Below, piece by piece: positions 16,254 to 24,637 of a DNA stretch of 64,000 nucleotides (its first letter is position 1; every line of letters begins with the position of its first letter). The DNA comes from Pelagibacterales bacterium SAG-MED49 (GTDB taxonomy: Bacteria; Pseudomonadota; Alphaproteobacteria; Pelagibacterales; Pelagibacteraceae): the NCBI GenBank assembly GCA_014653365.1, contig JACWEQ010000002.1, positions 62,001 through 126,000 on the forward strand, written 5' to 3'. Made by a program: the position numbers and the translations under genes. A model generated the notes under the pieces. The model was not told where the DNA came from, searched no databases, and saw nothing but the letters and a program-made list of their open reading frames with translations.

Positions 16254-17582
16254 ATGACAGATATATTTTTGTTAAAAGTTGAAGAGATAGTATCTAAGAT
16301 AAAAGATGCTCAGCTTACATCGGTTGAAGTTTGTCAAAAATATATAGAAAGAATAATTAAGTTTGAAAAAGAGGTAAAAGCCTGGGCACACTTTGATAAA
16401 AAACTTTTGTTAGAAAAAGCAAAAGAAGCAGATGAATATAGGAGATCTGGAAAACCAACAGGTCCACTGCATGGAATTCCAATAGCTCTTAAAGATATTA
16501 TAGGTACAGTTGACATGCCGACTGAATGCGGAACACCAATTAGAAAAGGTAAATCTTATTCTCAAAATGCTGAAATAGTAGATTTACTTTTATCTGCAGG
16601 AGCAATTGTAATGGGTAAAACAGCAACCTCAGAGCTTGCCTATTTAGGCCCATCAAAAACTAAAAATCCTCATGATCAAGCAAGAACGCCAGGAGGTTCA
16701 TCTAGTGGTTCAGCAGCATCTGTTGGATCTTTTATGGCACCGCTATCAATTGGTTCTCAAACGGGGGGATCAGTAATAAGACCAGCATCTTATTGTGGAG
16801 TTGTTGGATATAAACCAACATATGGATTAATTTCTCGTAATGGTGTTTTAAAAACTTCTGAAAAATTAGATCACATAGGAGTATTTGGTAGATCGGTAGA
16901 AGATGTTGCTTTATTAGCCAAGGTTTTGATTAGAAAAGATAATTATGATTTAGCAACAGTACATTATTCAACAGAGGATATGTTAAATGAAACAAAAAAA
17001 GGACCTTTGTTTGAACCTAAATTCATTTTTTATAAAACTGATCATTGGAAAATAATTGATAAAAAATCTAGAGATGCTTTTGAATATTTTATTAAATCAT
17101 TTAAAAAAAATATTGAAATTTTTGATACCCCTTCATACTTCAAAGATATTCATAAATATCATCAAATAATTCATGAAACTGATTTAGCTAATAATTTTGG
17201 TATCTATTACAAAAAATATAAAAAGAAATTATCTAAATTTATGCAAGATGCTATCATAAAAGGTAACAAGCATTCAGCCAAAGATTATGCAGAAGCCATA
17301 GATTTCATGAAGAGAAGTTATGATTCATATGAAGAAGTATTTGAAGATTACCATGGTGTTTTGACACCTTCTAGCCCGGGTGTTGCCCCAAAAGGTTTAA
17401 AAAGCACAGGTACTGCAGAATTTAATAAAGTTTGGTCATATCTTGGAACTCCCTGCATTTCACTTCCTCTTTTACAGGGTGAAAATAACATGCCTTTAGG
17501 CGTTCAATTAATTGGTGCTCGTTATGATGACCATAGATTTTTAGGTGTTGCCAATTGGCTAGAAAAGGAATGTAATAAATAA
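16254..17582 (+). CDS. Amidase (amidase signature family)
   Basis: A 442-residue hydrolase of the amidase-signature family, which cleaves carboxamides through a Ser-cisSer-Lys triad. The lysine is K80 in GIPIALKD, the cis-serine is S153 in GGSSSGSAAS, and the nucleophile is S173 in SQTGGSVIRPAS. The rest follows the GatA/AtzF/allophanate hydrolase-like pattern but no gatB or gatC is nearby, so it is probably a catabolic amidase. It follows the TRAP permease by 9 bases and may act on an imported amide. The substrate cannot be read from the sequence. Confidence 0.85.
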   Translation: MTDIFLLKVEEIVSKIKDAQLTSVEVCQKYIERIIKFEKEVKAWAHFDKKLLLEKAKEADEYRRSGKPTGPLHGIPIALKDIIGTVDMPTECGTPIRKGKSYSQNAEIVDLLLSAGAIVMGKTATSELAYLGPSKTKNPHDQARTPGGSSSGSAASVGSFMAPLSIGSQTGGSVIRPASYCGVVGYKPTYGLISRNGVLKTSEKLDHIGVFGRSVEDVALLAKVLIRKDNYDLATVHYSTEDMLNETKKGPLFEPKFIFYKTDHWKIIDKKSRDAFEYFIKSFKKNIEIFDTPSYFKDIHKYHQIIHETDLANNFGIYYKKYKKKLSKFMQDAIIKGNKHSAKDYAEAIDFMKRSYDSYEEVFEDYHGVLTPSSPGVAPKGLKSTGTAEFNKVWSYLGTPCISLPLLQGENNMPLGVQLIGARYDDHRFLGVANWLEKECNK

Positions 17583-17583
17583 A

Positions 17584-17763
17584 ATGAAAATATTTACAAC
17601 TTTACTTGGGTCAATACTCGCAGCCTCTTTTTTAATTGGTTTAGCAACTACCTTAACAAGATCATCAATGATAGGTTTTTTTGATGTATTGCCGGTTTAT
17701 ATTTTAATGGCTATTGCAATTTTTATGATGGTCTATGAAGCCTTCTTTGATAAAAAAAAATAG
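17584..17763 (+). CDS. Small two-helix membrane protein of unknown function
   Basis: A 59-residue reading frame from ATG 17584 to TAG 17761-17763, starting one base after the amidase stop. The translation begins MKIFTTLLGSILAASFLIGL and ends YEAFFDKKK. It has two hydrophobic segments (about 4-24 and 34-53) with a short TRSS loop and a charged tail. The clean start, stop and hydrophobic pattern, filling the whole gap between its neighbours, suggest a real gene. I do not recognise the family. Confidence 0.6.
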   Translation: MKIFTTLLGSILAASFLIGLATTLTRSSMIGFFDVLPVYILMAIAIFMMVYEAFFDKKK

Positions 17764-17780
17764 TTTTTAATTAAAAAAAG

Positions 17781-18671
17781 TTGCCCAATAAAAAGAATAA
17801 TTTTCTAGCTTTTTCACTTTTATTTATCCAGCCAATTTTTATGGCATCTAATTTAGTAGTTGCTAGGGGTGGAGTTGAGTTTGTTCCTCCTATTGCATTA
17901 GCATTTTGGAGATGGACAGTAGTATTTATAATTCTATTACCATTTATATATTTTTCTTTAAAAAAAAATTCTAAAATCATTAAAAACGAATATAAGAAAT
18001 TATTTTTTCTAGGAGCAATGGGATGTGGCGTCTGTGGAGCATTTCCATTTTTAGCTGGTCAAACCACTACAGTCGCTAATATGGGAATTATTTATACATC
18101 TTCACCTATATTTATAATCTTAATTTCAAGTATTTTTTTTAGAGAAAAAATTAATTTTATCAAAATAATTGGTTTGACTTCTTGTCTAATAGGAGTGTTT
18201 TCAATTATTATAAAGGGTGATTTAAATCTATTAATTAGTTTAAAATTTACAATTGGTGATTTATGGATGTTGGCATCAGCGATTGGCTGGGCCCTGTACT
18301 CTATATATTTATTTTATTGGAAAACTAAACTCCCAATAATTCAAAGATTTGCTTTGATTGCTTTTTTTGGAGCAGTAAGTTTGTTTCCTTTTTATATTAT
18401 TGAAGAATTTATGTTTCAAAAAACTACGTTTTCGTCAGAATTTTTTTCATGGGTAATTTTTGCAGCTGTATCTCCAGGTATTATTGCATTTCTTCTCTAT
18501 GCTAAAACTCAAGAAAAACTTGGTGCTTCTTTAACGGGCTTTACTCTATATATATTTACAGTTTACGCCGCAATTTATGGGTTTTTGTTATTTGATGAGA
18601 AATTAGAAATTTATCATTACATTGGAACAATATTAGTATTTTTTGGCGTATATTTAGCTAAAAAAAAATGA
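17781..18671 (+). CDS. EamA/DMT superfamily transporter
   Basis: A 296-residue inner-membrane protein with ten predicted helices in two repeated halves, the drug/metabolite transporter (EamA) layout. Typical features are VPPIALAFWRWTVVFIILLP in the first half and IIYTSSPIFIILISSIFFREK at the end of it. The same pattern recurs in the second half (FTLYIFTVYAAIYGFLLFDEK). The start is a TTG at 17781; no ATG upstream is in frame, and the next Met would delete most of helix 1. It probably exports amino acids or other metabolites; the substrate is unknown. Its stop overlaps the next ATG by 4 bases. Confidence 0.83.
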   Translation: MPNKKNNFLAFSLLFIQPIFMASNLVVARGGVEFVPPIALAFWRWTVVFIILLPFIYFSLKKNSKIIKNEYKKLFFLGAMGCGVCGAFPFLAGQTTTVANMGIIYTSSPIFIILISSIFFREKINFIKIIGLTSCLIGVFSIIIKGDLNLLISLKFTIGDLWMLASAIGWALYSIYLFYWKTKLPIIQRFALIAFFGAVSLFPFYIIEEFMFQKTTFSSEFFSWVIFAAVSPGIIAFLLYAKTQEKLGASLTGFTLYIFTVYAAIYGFLLFDEKLEIYHYIGTILVFFGVYLAKKK

Positions 18672-19486
18672 AAATAAAACGTAGGAATTTTTTTTTGGAA
18701 ATTATTATTGGAATATTAGTCGTTTATACTTCAGTATTAATTATATTATTTATATTTCAGCGAAATTTAATGTATCACCCTCAAGAAAACAATTATTTTG
18801 GTGATAAATTAGAAGTAAAAGTTCAAAAAGTTCAAATCAAAACATCTGATAATCTAAATCTATTAGGTTGGTTCCATAAGAAAGATCTAAAAAAATTTAA
18901 AACAATTGTTTATTTTCATGGAAATGCAGGAAATCTTGAAAATAGAATTCATAAATTAAATCATTTTAAAGAAATGGATGTAAATTTTTTAATTATTTCT
19001 TGGAGGGGTTTTAGTGGAAACTCTGGTAAACCCTCTGAACAAGGGCTCTATAAAGATGGCAAAAGTGCAATTGATTGGTTAAAAAAAATGGGCTTAGTTG
19101 AGAAAGATATTATTCTTTATGGAGAGTCGCTTGGTACAGGTATTGCAACAGAGATATCTCAAAATAATAATTTTGCGGGGTTAGTGCTTGAAACACCTTT
19201 TACGTCAATGATAGAAGCTGCAAAAAATTTTTATCCATATATTCCTGTATCATTGTTGCTCAAGGATAAATACGACAATCATAATAAGATTAAGAATATT
19301 AATATACCAGTGTTGGTTATGCATGGTGAGGTTGATCAGATCGTTCCTTTTTGGATGGGTCAAAAAATTTACGAAATGGCTAATCAACCTAAGTATTCTT
19401 ATTTTACAAAATCTGACGATCATATGATGGTATATGATGAAAAGCTTGTATTGGCGTTGAAGAAATTCATTGAAAGTTTAAATTAA
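18668..19486 (+). CDS. Membrane-anchored alpha/beta hydrolase (BEM46/YfhR-like)
   Basis: A 272-residue serine hydrolase with an N-terminal membrane anchor (about 10-31), then an alpha/beta-hydrolase domain. Visible features are the oxyanion-loop motif YFHGNAGN, the nucleophile motif GESLG (S154), and acid and base in HGEVDQIVP (D223) and SDDHMMV (H252). This layout resembles the ABHD13/BEM46/YfhR family, esterase-like proteins without a well-defined natural substrate. ATGA overlap with the EamA gene suggests a shared transcript. Confidence 0.82.
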   Translation: MKIKRRNFFLEIIIGILVVYTSVLIILFIFQRNLMYHPQENNYFGDKLEVKVQKVQIKTSDNLNLLGWFHKKDLKKFKTIVYFHGNAGNLENRIHKLNHFKEMDVNFLIISWRGFSGNSGKPSEQGLYKDGKSAIDWLKKMGLVEKDIILYGESLGTGIATEISQNNNFAGLVLETPFTSMIEAAKNFYPYIPVSLLLKDKYDNHNKIKNINIPVLVMHGEVDQIVPFWMGQKIYEMANQPKYSYFTKSDDHMMVYDEKLVLALKKFIESLN

Positions 19487-19535
19487 GCCACATTCTAAAC
19501 AAATATAGTACAAAGTTTTTTAGGATTAATTAGAG

Positions 19536-20099
19536 GTGAAAAAAATACTTCTTTTAATTATTATATTGTTATCCTTTGAAAATTTTGTATTTGCTCAAGA
19601 TAATAAGTCTTTGGTTGATAATTTATTTCACATTGATCAAATGAATTCACATAATAAAAATTTTGCTCTCTATTTTAAGACAAGAGATAAAGCAATCTTA
19701 GCAAGAGGTGAAAATAGTAATTATATTAATGATTTTCCAAAAGATCTTTATATATATAACTATAAAACAAAAAACTCTTCTCCTTTAATTTCTTATGAAT
19801 GGTTTCCAACTAGAGCAAAATATTTTCTTGAAGAATATGACTTTCCAGTTTTTCCTGATGACTTTGCTTATTATCTTTTAAGGGATAATAAAACATTAGT
19901 TATGATAAGTGCTGTTAAAAGTTTAAATGCTAACTTTAAATTTGATATTGATAAAAAAAAATTAGAACTTTATCCAAAAAATGGAAAATTTGATTTTATA
20001 ATCTCTTCAATAGCTAAAAATTGTGGGCATGATGCTTTTAAAGAGAATTATAAATGTACTTTCTATAAGCCTTTAATATCAAGCACTTTAATCAATTAA
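19536..20099 (+). CDS. Secreted protein of unknown function
   Basis: A 187-residue protein from a GTG at 19536, preceded by AGAGG, with a clear signal peptide (KKILLLIIILLSFENFVFAQD, cleavage likely after FAQ or FA). The mature part is rich in Asn, Lys, Tyr and Phe and contains two cysteines, in KNCGHD and YKCTFYK, near the C-terminus that could form a disulfide. I recognise no domain. Its last 8 bases overlap the 3' end of the convergent ftsY. Confidence 0.7.
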   Translation: MKKILLLIIILLSFENFVFAQDNKSLVDNLFHIDQMNSHNKNFALYFKTRDKAILARGENSNYINDFPKDLYIYNYKTKNSSPLISYEWFPTRAKYFLEEYDFPVFPDDFAYYLLRDNKTLVMISAVKSLNANFKFDIDKKKLELYPKNGKFDFIISSIAKNCGHDAFKENYKCTFYKPLISSTLIN

Positions 20100-21009
20100 T
20101 TTGGGTAAAAGCTTCAGCAAATTTTTTTGCTTCAAAAATTTGAAGATCATCTTCTTTTTCTCCTAAACCTAAAGCAATGATTGGAAGTTTATATTTTTTA
20201 GCAACAGCTAAGAGAATTCCTCCTTTAGCTGTTCCATCTAGTTTTGTCATTACAAGACCAGTAATTGGGATTATTTTATTAAATTCCTCAACTTGATTAA
20301 TTACATTTTGACCCGAAGTAGCATCTAAAACCAATATAACATCATGAGGTGCTTCAGGATCTATTTTTTTTGTTACATTTGCAATTTTTTTATATTCTTC
20401 CATTAAATTTTTCTTATTTTGTAATCTTCCAGCAGTATCAATTAAAACTTGATTAAAGTTATTATTAATTGCTTCCTCAATTGCCTTATAAGCAACTGAT
20501 GCAGGATCTGCACCTTGTGAAGATTTTGTTATATCAACTTCAACTTTATTTGCCCAATTTTCTAATTGTTCAATAGCTGCTGCTCGAAAAGTATCTGATG
20601 CAGCAAGCATAACTTTATTACCATTTGCTTTTAATATTTTACTAATTTTTCCAATAGTAGTTGTTTTTCCAACACCATTAACACCTGAAACTAAAGTAGC
20701 ATTAATTTTATCTTTCTTTTTAAAGAAATTATCATTTTCAAGTGGCTTCATTAGAGAAACTATATATTCTTTTAAAATAGTATTTATTTCTTCAGCAATA
20801 TCTTTCTTTGGATCGATTTTACTGTCAGAAATTATTTCTTTAATTTCAGCTGCAGCAATAATTCCAACATCAGACTGGATTAGGTATTCCTCAATTTTAT
20901 CTAAAGTTTTGTCATCAATTTCTTTTTTTATAACTATATCTCTTAAACCTGATGTAAAAGCAGATGCACTCTTTTTAAATCCAGATTTAAATTTATCGAA
21001 AATTCCCAT
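20092..21009 (-). CDS. ftsY: Signal recognition particle receptor FtsY
   Basis: GTPase receptor that docks SRP-bound ribosomes at the inner membrane. The 305 residues contain a short N domain and the G domain with the P-loop GVNGVGKTTT (about 110-119), DTAGRLQNK (G3), TKLDGTAKGG (G4) and LGLGEKEDDLQIF. The acidic A domain of enterobacterial FtsY is missing, as in many alphaproteobacteria. It shares one base with dapF upstream and overlaps the convergent secreted-protein gene at its end. Its partner ffh is encoded divergently nearby. Confidence 0.95.
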   Translation of the reverse strand: MGIFDKFKSGFKKSASAFTSGLRDIVIKKEIDDKTLDKIEEYLIQSDVGIIAAAEIKEIISDSKIDPKKDIAEEINTILKEYIVSLMKPLENDNFFKKKDKINATLVSGVNGVGKTTTIGKISKILKANGNKVMLAASDTFRAAAIEQLENWANKVEVDITKSSQGADPASVAYKAIEEAINNNFNQVLIDTAGRLQNKKNLMEEYKKIANVTKKIDPEAPHDVILVLDATSGQNVINQVEEFNKIIPITGLVMTKLDGTAKGGILLAVAKKYKLPIIALGLGEKEDDLQIFEAKKFAEAFTQIN

Positions 21010-21833
21010 TAAATATTAATCTCAATATTTTTGACATCTGAGACAGGCCCTTTCATATGGACACTATTATTTTCATCAATTGATATTGATAGCTTGCCTA
21101 GTGCAAACTCAATATCAGTTTTTTTATCAGTTAATCCATTAATATTTCCAGCTACAGCAGTAGCACATGCTGCAGTTCCACAAGCTTTTGTTAGTCCAGC
21201 TCCTCTCTCCCATACCTTAACTTTAATTAAATTTTTATTAATAACTTTTGCAAGAGTAACATTACATTTCTCAGGAAAATATTTATGATTTTCTATTTCA
21301 GGGCCAATTTTTTCTAAATCATAATCTTCAATATTCTCAACAAAAAATATAACATGAGGATTTCCAACATTAACCGAAGTCCCACCAATATGTTCAACTC
21401 CATTTTTGTTAATAATTGGAATATTCAAGTTCTTTGTATCTAAATCTTTATTTAAGGGAATTTTATTCCATTCAGTTTTAGGAACACCAATTTCAGTTTC
21501 CACTAAATTGCTATCTAAAATTTTTGACTTTAATGACCCGGAAGATGTCCAAAGTATAATTTCTTTATCATCGTTTTCTTTTGATAGTAAATCAGCAACG
21601 CATCTTGTTCCATTTCCACAGGCACCCGAAATACTACCATCTGAATTATAAAATTCTAAGGCTGCATCTTTTTTTTCAATTTTTTTAATTAAGATTAATT
21701 GATCACATCCAATAAAATTTCGATCACATATCTTAATAATCTGATCTTTTTTTAGATTAAAATTTTGACTTCTCTGGTCAATGATTACAAAATCATTTCC
21801 CAAACCATCCATTTTAAAAGCTTTAATATACAT
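21009..21833 (-). CDS. dapF: Diaminopimelate epimerase
   Basis: Converts LL- to meso-diaminopimelate for lysine and peptidoglycan synthesis, in the cytosol. The 274 residues have both catalytic cysteines in their conserved settings: C72 in SGACGNGTRC and C218 in TKACGTAACA. The N-terminal KMDGLGNDFVIID is also diagnostic. It is followed by ftsY with a one-base overlap; dapF near ftsY is a common alphaproteobacterial order, usually with a tRNA methylthiotransferase gene between, which is absent here. Confidence 0.95.
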   Translation of the reverse strand: MYIKAFKMDGLGNDFVIIDQRSQNFNLKKDQIIKICDRNFIGCDQLILIKKIEKKDAALEFYNSDGSISGACGNGTRCVADLLSKENDDKEIILWTSSGSLKSKILDSNLVETEIGVPKTEWNKIPLNKDLDTKNLNIPIINKNGVEHIGGTSVNVGNPHVIFFVENIEDYDLEKIGPEIENHKYFPEKCNVTLAKVINKNLIKVKVWERGAGLTKACGTAACATAVAGNINGLTDKKTDIEFALGKLSISIDENNSVHMKGPVSDVKNIEINI

Positions 21834-21879
21834 ATATAGATATTTAACTTATTTATTGACTTTTTGAACCTCTATTATA

Positions 21880-21980
21880 GGTTGTCTCCGTTTCCGCAAA
21901 AACATTAACTTTGCGGTGTCTTTGGAAACAAAGAGATCGACACTAGTCAGCGAGGCTTCGCCCACTAGTGCGATTACTGC
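21880..21980 (+). ncRNA. Structured RNA-like leader upstream of ffh
   Basis: The 161-base gap between dapF and ffh contains a segment that is 48% GC (21881-21980) and can fold. CCGCAAA (21894-21900) pairs with TTTGCGG (21910-21916). CTTTG-GAAA-CAAAG (21920-21933) forms a GNRA-capped hairpin. CACTAGT (21941-21947) pairs with ACTAGTG (21964-21970) around an inner GCGA/TCGC hairpin. GTTTCC (21890-21895) can also pair with GGAAAC (21924-21929), giving an alternative fold. A TTGACT and TATTAT/TATAGG promoter-like stretch lies at 21856-21881, with poor spacing. It lacks the SRP RNA core, so I call it only a candidate leader or small RNA. Confidence 0.55.
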
Positions 21981-21994
21981 TGTGTGTAATAATT

Positions 21995-23353
21995 ATGTTT
22001 GAAAATTTAACAAATAAATTCGAAGAAATTTTTTCTTCTTTAAAAAAAGCTCCCTCACTTGATGAAACTCAAGTGGATGAGGGTTTAAGAGGAATTAGAC
22101 AAGCTTTATTAGAAGCCGATGTCTCTCTGGATGTTGCTAAAGATTTTATAGAAAAAGTTAAACCAAAGGTTCTAGGTCAAGAAATTATCCGATCAACTTC
22201 TCCTGGAGATATGGTTGTAAAAATTGTCTATGATGAATTAGTTAATTTATTAGGTGAAACTAATAATGAGATAAATCTTAGTGCTGTACCACCAGTTCCA
22301 ATGATGCTTGTAGGGCTTCAGGGTTCAGGAAAAACTACGACAACTGCAAAATTAGCCAAGTATTTAGAAACCAATAAAAAGAAAAAAGTAATGATGGTTA
22401 GTCTTGATATTTATAGACCAGCTGCTCAGGAACAACTTCGGTCTCTTGGAGAACAAAATAATATATTAACGCTTCCTATAATAGAGGGTCAACAACCAAC
22501 AGATATTTGCCAAAGAGCAATTAGTGCAGCAAATCTTAATGGAGCAGAAATTATTTTATTTGATACTGCTGGAAGAACTCAAATTGATTTACAAATGATG
22601 AGTGAAATTAAGCAAATTGAAAGCGTAATTAATCCTACTGAAACATTTTTAGTTGCAGACTCATTAACAGGGCAAGTTGCAGCGTCAGTTGCAAAAGAAT
22701 TTAAAAATACTGTGAATCTTTCTGGTATCATTTTAACTAGAGCAGATGGTGATGCTAGAGGTGGGGCAGCAGTTAGTATGAAATATGTTTCAAATGTTCC
22801 AATTAAATTTTTAGGGGTGGGTGAAAAAGTTGATAACCTTGAGGTATTTCACCCAGATAGAATAGCAAACAGAATTCTTGGAATGGGAGACATTGTTTCT
22901 TTGGTAGAAAAAGCTGCACAAGATTTAGGTGAAGATAATATTAAAAAAGCAGAAGAGAATTTAAAAAAAGGGCAATTCTCTATGCAAGATTATTTAACGC
23001 AGTTGAGACAAATGAAAAAAATGGGTGGTATTGAGGGCATAATGTCTTTTATGCCAGGAGTTTCAAAAATGAAATCTCAAATGGATTCAGCTGGAATTGA
23101 TGAAAGTATCATTACTAAAAATGAAGCTATCATTTTGTCAATGACTAAAAGAGAAAGAGAGAACCCAAAACTTATTGATGGTTCTAGAAAAAAAAGAATT
23201 GCTAATGGCTCTGGCACAAATCCAGCCACTATCAATAAATTGCTTAAGCAATTTAAAATGATGTCTGAAATGATGAAGAAGATGTCAAAAGGAAATCTGA
23301 AAGGTATGTCTGATAAAGGAATACCGCCAGAGCTATTTAATCAATTAAAATAA
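21995..23353 (+). CDS. ffh: Signal recognition particle protein Ffh
   Basis: SRP54 GTPase that binds 4.5S RNA and signal sequences on nascent chains. The 452 residues contain the N domain, the G domain with P-loop GLQGSGKTTTT (about 107-117), DTAGR and TRADGDARGG, and a methionine-rich M domain with MGGIEGIMSFMPG, RERENPKLIDGSRKKRI and MMSEMMKKM. I chose ATG 21995 (MFENLTNKFEE); the in-frame GTG at 21968 would add residues encoded by the structured leader. It begins the ffh-rpsP-trmD-rplS run. Confidence 0.95.
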   Translation: MFENLTNKFEEIFSSLKKAPSLDETQVDEGLRGIRQALLEADVSLDVAKDFIEKVKPKVLGQEIIRSTSPGDMVVKIVYDELVNLLGETNNEINLSAVPPVPMMLVGLQGSGKTTTTAKLAKYLETNKKKKVMMVSLDIYRPAAQEQLRSLGEQNNILTLPIIEGQQPTDICQRAISAANLNGAEIILFDTAGRTQIDLQMMSEIKQIESVINPTETFLVADSLTGQVAASVAKEFKNTVNLSGIILTRADGDARGGAAVSMKYVSNVPIKFLGVGEKVDNLEVFHPDRIANRILGMGDIVSLVEKAAQDLGEDNIKKAEENLKKGQFSMQDYLTQLRQMKKMGGIEGIMSFMPGVSKMKSQMDSAGIDESIITKNEAIILSMTKRERENPKLIDGSRKKRIANGSGTNPATINKLLKQFKMMSEMMKKMSKGNLKGMSDKGIPPELFNQLK

Positions 23354-23368
23354 TAAAAAGGAGAACGA

Positions 23369-23920
23369 ATGTTAAAGCTAAGATTATCAAGAGGTGGAAC
23401 AAAGAAACGTCCTGTTTACAAAGTTGTTGTAGCAGATAGCCGTTTTGCAAGAGATGGTAGATTTATTGAGAAAGTGGGATTTTTTAACCCTCTTTTACCT
23501 AAAGATAAAAAAGAAAGAGTTAGTCTTGAGGCTGAGAGAATTAAGTATTGGTTAGGTCAAGGTGCGCAACCAACAACTAGGGTTGCAAGAATTTTAGGAG
23601 AAAATGAATTAATGCCAATGCCTGTAAATGGAAACAATCCTCAAAAAGCTGTTCCTAAAAAAGAAAGAAAAAAAGAAGGCGAAGAAGCTCCAGCAGCAGC
23701 TCCTAAAGCAGCAGAAGCGGCACCAGCAGCAGAAGCTCCTAAAGAAGAAGCTCCAGCGGCAGAAGCAGCACTAGCAGCAGAAGCTCCAGCGGCAGAAGCA
23801 GCACTAGCAGCAGAAGCTCCAGCGGCAGAAGCAGCACTAGCAGCAGAAGCTCCAGCGGCAGAAGCAGCACCAGCAGCAGAAGCTCCAGCGGCAGAAGCTC
23901 CTAAAAAGGAACAAAAATAA
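23369..23920 (+). CDS. rpsP: 30S ribosomal protein S16 with a long Ala/Glu/Pro-rich tail
   Basis: Residues 1 to about 83 are a standard S16 ([45 protein letters not shown]), a 30S protein needed for assembly. The remaining ~100 residues are a low-complexity Ala/Glu/Pro tail, making the protein 183 residues against the usual 80-90. Part of the tail is a 33-base tandem repeat. The ribosome site AAGGAG is strong. The L19 gene two genes on has a similar tail. rimM, which normally follows rpsP, is absent: trmD begins 15 bases after the stop. Confidence 0.93.
   Translation: MLKLRLSRGGTKKRPVYKVVVADSRFARDGRFIEKVGFFNPLLPKDKKERVSLEAERIKYWLGQGAQPTTRVARILGENELMPMPVNGNNPQKAVPKKERKKEGEEAPAAAPKAAEAAPAAEAPKEEAPAAEAALAAEAPAAEAALAAEAPAAEAALAAEAPAAEAAPAAEAPAAEAPKKEQK
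23750..23898 (+). repeat. 33-bp in-frame tandem repeat in the rpsP tail
   Basis: Four consecutive 33-base units at 23750-23782, 23783-23815, 23816-23848 and 23849-23881, followed by a partial fifth ending at 23898. The first three units are identical; the fourth differs by one base (CTA to CCA). Each unit encodes the 11-residue [11 protein letters not shown] (AAPAAE at the end of the last). Near-identity implies recent expansion or contraction, so copy number probably varies between strains. Confidence 0.95.
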
Positions 23921-23934
23921 TTTAAAAATTATTT

Positions 23935-24621
23935 ATGTGGCAAGCTCAAGTGTTTACACTTTATCCTGAAGTTTTTCCTGGACCTTTATCTAAAGGTTTG
24001 TATGGAAAAGCTTTATCCAAAGAGTTATGGAATTTAAAGGTTGTAAACATTAGAGATGTAGCTGAGGACAAACATAAAACAGTTGATGATACTCCTTATG
24101 GTGGCGGTTCAGGAATGTTATTAAAAGCAGATACTTTAGCAAAATCTTTAGATCAAAATAAAACAGAGGGTGATAGAATTATTTATTTATCTCCTAAAGG
24201 TAAAAAATTTGATCAATTGTATGCTCAAGAATTATCAAAAGAAAAATCTGTATCTTTTATTTGTGGTCATTTTGAAGGAGTTGATGAAAGAGTTTTATCT
24301 ACAAGAAATATAGAAGAAGTTAGCATTGGAGATTATGTTTTATCAGGCGGAGAAACAGCAGCATTTGTTGTTATAGATAGTATTTTAAGACTTCTTCCGG
24401 GAGTTCTAGGTAATGAAAATTCAAAAATGGACGAAAGTTTTGAAAATGGTCTTTTGGAGTATCCACAGTATACAAAACCTCAAATTTGGGAGGAAAAAGC
24501 TGTTCCAGACGTCTTATTATCAGGAGATCACAACAAAATTAAAGACTGGCGTTTATCTCAATCTGAGGCTATAACACGCGTCCGAAGACCAGATTTATGG
24601 CAAAAATATAAGAAAAATTAA
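23935..24621 (+). CDS. trmD: tRNA (guanine-N1-)-methyltransferase
   Basis: Makes m1G37 in tRNAs reading CNN codons, preventing +1 frameshifting, with S-adenosylmethionine. The 228 residues show the SPOUT trefoil-knot features: [42 protein letters not shown] and LLPGVLG. ARG-side conservation appears at the C-terminus ([27 protein letters not shown]). Length is typical. It lies directly after rpsP without the usual intervening rimM. Confidence 0.95.
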   Translation: MWQAQVFTLYPEVFPGPLSKGLYGKALSKELWNLKVVNIRDVAEDKHKTVDDTPYGGGSGMLLKADTLAKSLDQNKTEGDRIIYLSPKGKKFDQLYAQELSKEKSVSFICGHFEGVDERVLSTRNIEEVSIGDYVLSGGETAAFVVIDSILRLLPGVLGNENSKMDESFENGLLEYPQYTKPQIWEEKAVPDVLLSGDHNKIKDWRLSQSEAITRVRRPDLWQKYKKN

Positions 24622-24637
24622 TTTGATAAATATAAAC

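Noticed and set aside
21880..21980. 4.5S/SRP RNA, because the folded region lies directly upstream of ffh
   Set aside because: The conserved domain IV core (asymmetric loop and GGAAGGAAGCA-like stretch) is not present on either strand, and the hairpin layout is not a single long SRP-type stem.
21968..21994. Longer N-terminus for ffh from a GTG
   Set aside because: The added residues come from the folded leader and Ffh proteins normally start with MFENL-like sequence, which begins at 21995.
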